DNA of 14,398 nucleotides from Gammaproteobacteria bacterium. Lineage in GTDB: Bacteria; Pseudomonadota; Gammaproteobacteria; Arenicellales; JAOTYS01. The DNA lies in contig JAOTYS010000071.1 in NCBI GenBank assembly GCA_029861795.1, positions 1 to 14,398 on the forward strand. Direction: 5' to 3'. The notes under the pieces are model-generated. The model did no database searches and was not told the DNA's origin. It saw nothing but the letters and a program-made list of their open reading frames with translations. Within the stretch, counting starts at the first letter, position 1. Each line of letters begins with the position of its first letter. A program made the translations under genes and the position numbers. Of the stretch, positions 14,276-14,398 are shown one piece after another.

Positions 14276-14398
14276 GTGCAGAAACCAAAACGTAAAGAAG
14301 TAACTAAGTCTGTTTCCGAGGCAGTTGCCCAGATCGAGGATGGCATGACAGTTGCAGTGGGAGGTTTGGGTGCAGATAACCATCCGATGGCCGTAGTG
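14276..14398 (+). CDS. CoA-transferase family I, alpha subunit, N-terminal fragment (runs off window)
   Basis: A GTG at 14276 opens 41 codons to the window edge. GGAGG at 14262-14266 lies nine bases upstream. After a basic start (MQKPKRKEV) the sequence reads AVAQIEDGMTVAVGGLG and then NHPMAVV. It matches the start of CoA-transferase subunit A proteins, whose DGMT-hydrophobic-GG-PxAL/VV pattern begins the first Rossmann-like domain. Such enzymes move CoA between carboxylic acids; glutaconate- and 3-oxoacid-CoA transferases are the best-known examples, and a ring-opening IpdA-like branch also exists. A beta subunit would be expected next, outside the window. Its place after the MBL hydrolase suggests CoA-ester handling downstream in the same pathway. 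Confidence 0.8.
   Translation, partial: MQKPKRKEVTKSVSEAVAQIEDGMTVAVGGLGADNHPMAVV

Noticed and set aside
1..14398. CRISPR arrays, tRNA genes, insertion sequences or phage genes
   Set aside because: No regularly spaced repeats, cloverleaf-like sequences, terminal inverted repeats with a transposase, or phage proteins were seen on either strand.

Overview
The window looks like part of a bacterial catabolic gene cluster, most likely from a proteobacterium. Genes are tightly packed, with ATGA/GTGA overlaps, GTG starts, purine-rich Shine-Dalgarno sites and one strong Rho-independent terminator. The families present (HpaB-type monooxygenase, branched-chain-amino-acid-type ABC importer, CoA ligase, PaaA-like diiron protein, CoA-transferase) are typical of organisms that import small organic or aromatic acids and break them down as CoA thioesters. 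No tRNA, rRNA, CRISPR array, transposase or phage gene was seen. The genus and the true substrate cannot be told from the sequence.

Layout. (1) Plus strand, 2-5629: the 3' part of an HpaB-family flavin-dependent monooxygenase is followed by a complete ABC importer of the Liv (HAAT) type, in the order permease LivH, permease LivM, ATPase LivG, ATPase LivF, periplasmic binding protein. It ends at a strong terminator (5600-5629). (2) Plus strand, 5695-7316: a short-chain dehydrogenase and a two-cysteine protein of the Asp/Glu racemase, maleate isomerase and EutA superfamily. (3) 7317-7612: a 296-base convergent gap with RNA-hairpin potential and a coding-like fragment. (4) Minus strand, 12970 down to 7613: a compact five-gene unit transcribed as quinone-reductase-like MDR enzyme, stand-alone PaaA-like diiron protein, SAM methyltransferase, acyl-CoA synthetase, and a regulator made of two HxlR domains in one chain. 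(5) 12971-13103: a divergent promoter region with a 23-bp inverted repeat. (6) Plus strand, 13104 to the end: an MBL-fold hydrolase and the start of a CoA-transferase alpha subunit.

How the genes may work together (inference). The Liv-type system would import an acid, and HpaB could hydroxylate a phenolic form of it. The minus-strand unit could activate an acid to its CoA thioester, oxygenate it with the diiron protein, and then reduce or methylate the product under control of the double HxlR regulator. The MBL protein and CoA-transferase could hydrolyse or exchange CoA esters downstream. The least ordinary parts are the five-gene minus-strand unit, with a PaaA-like protein lacking any PaaB/C/D/E partner in the window, and its tandem-HxlR regulator.
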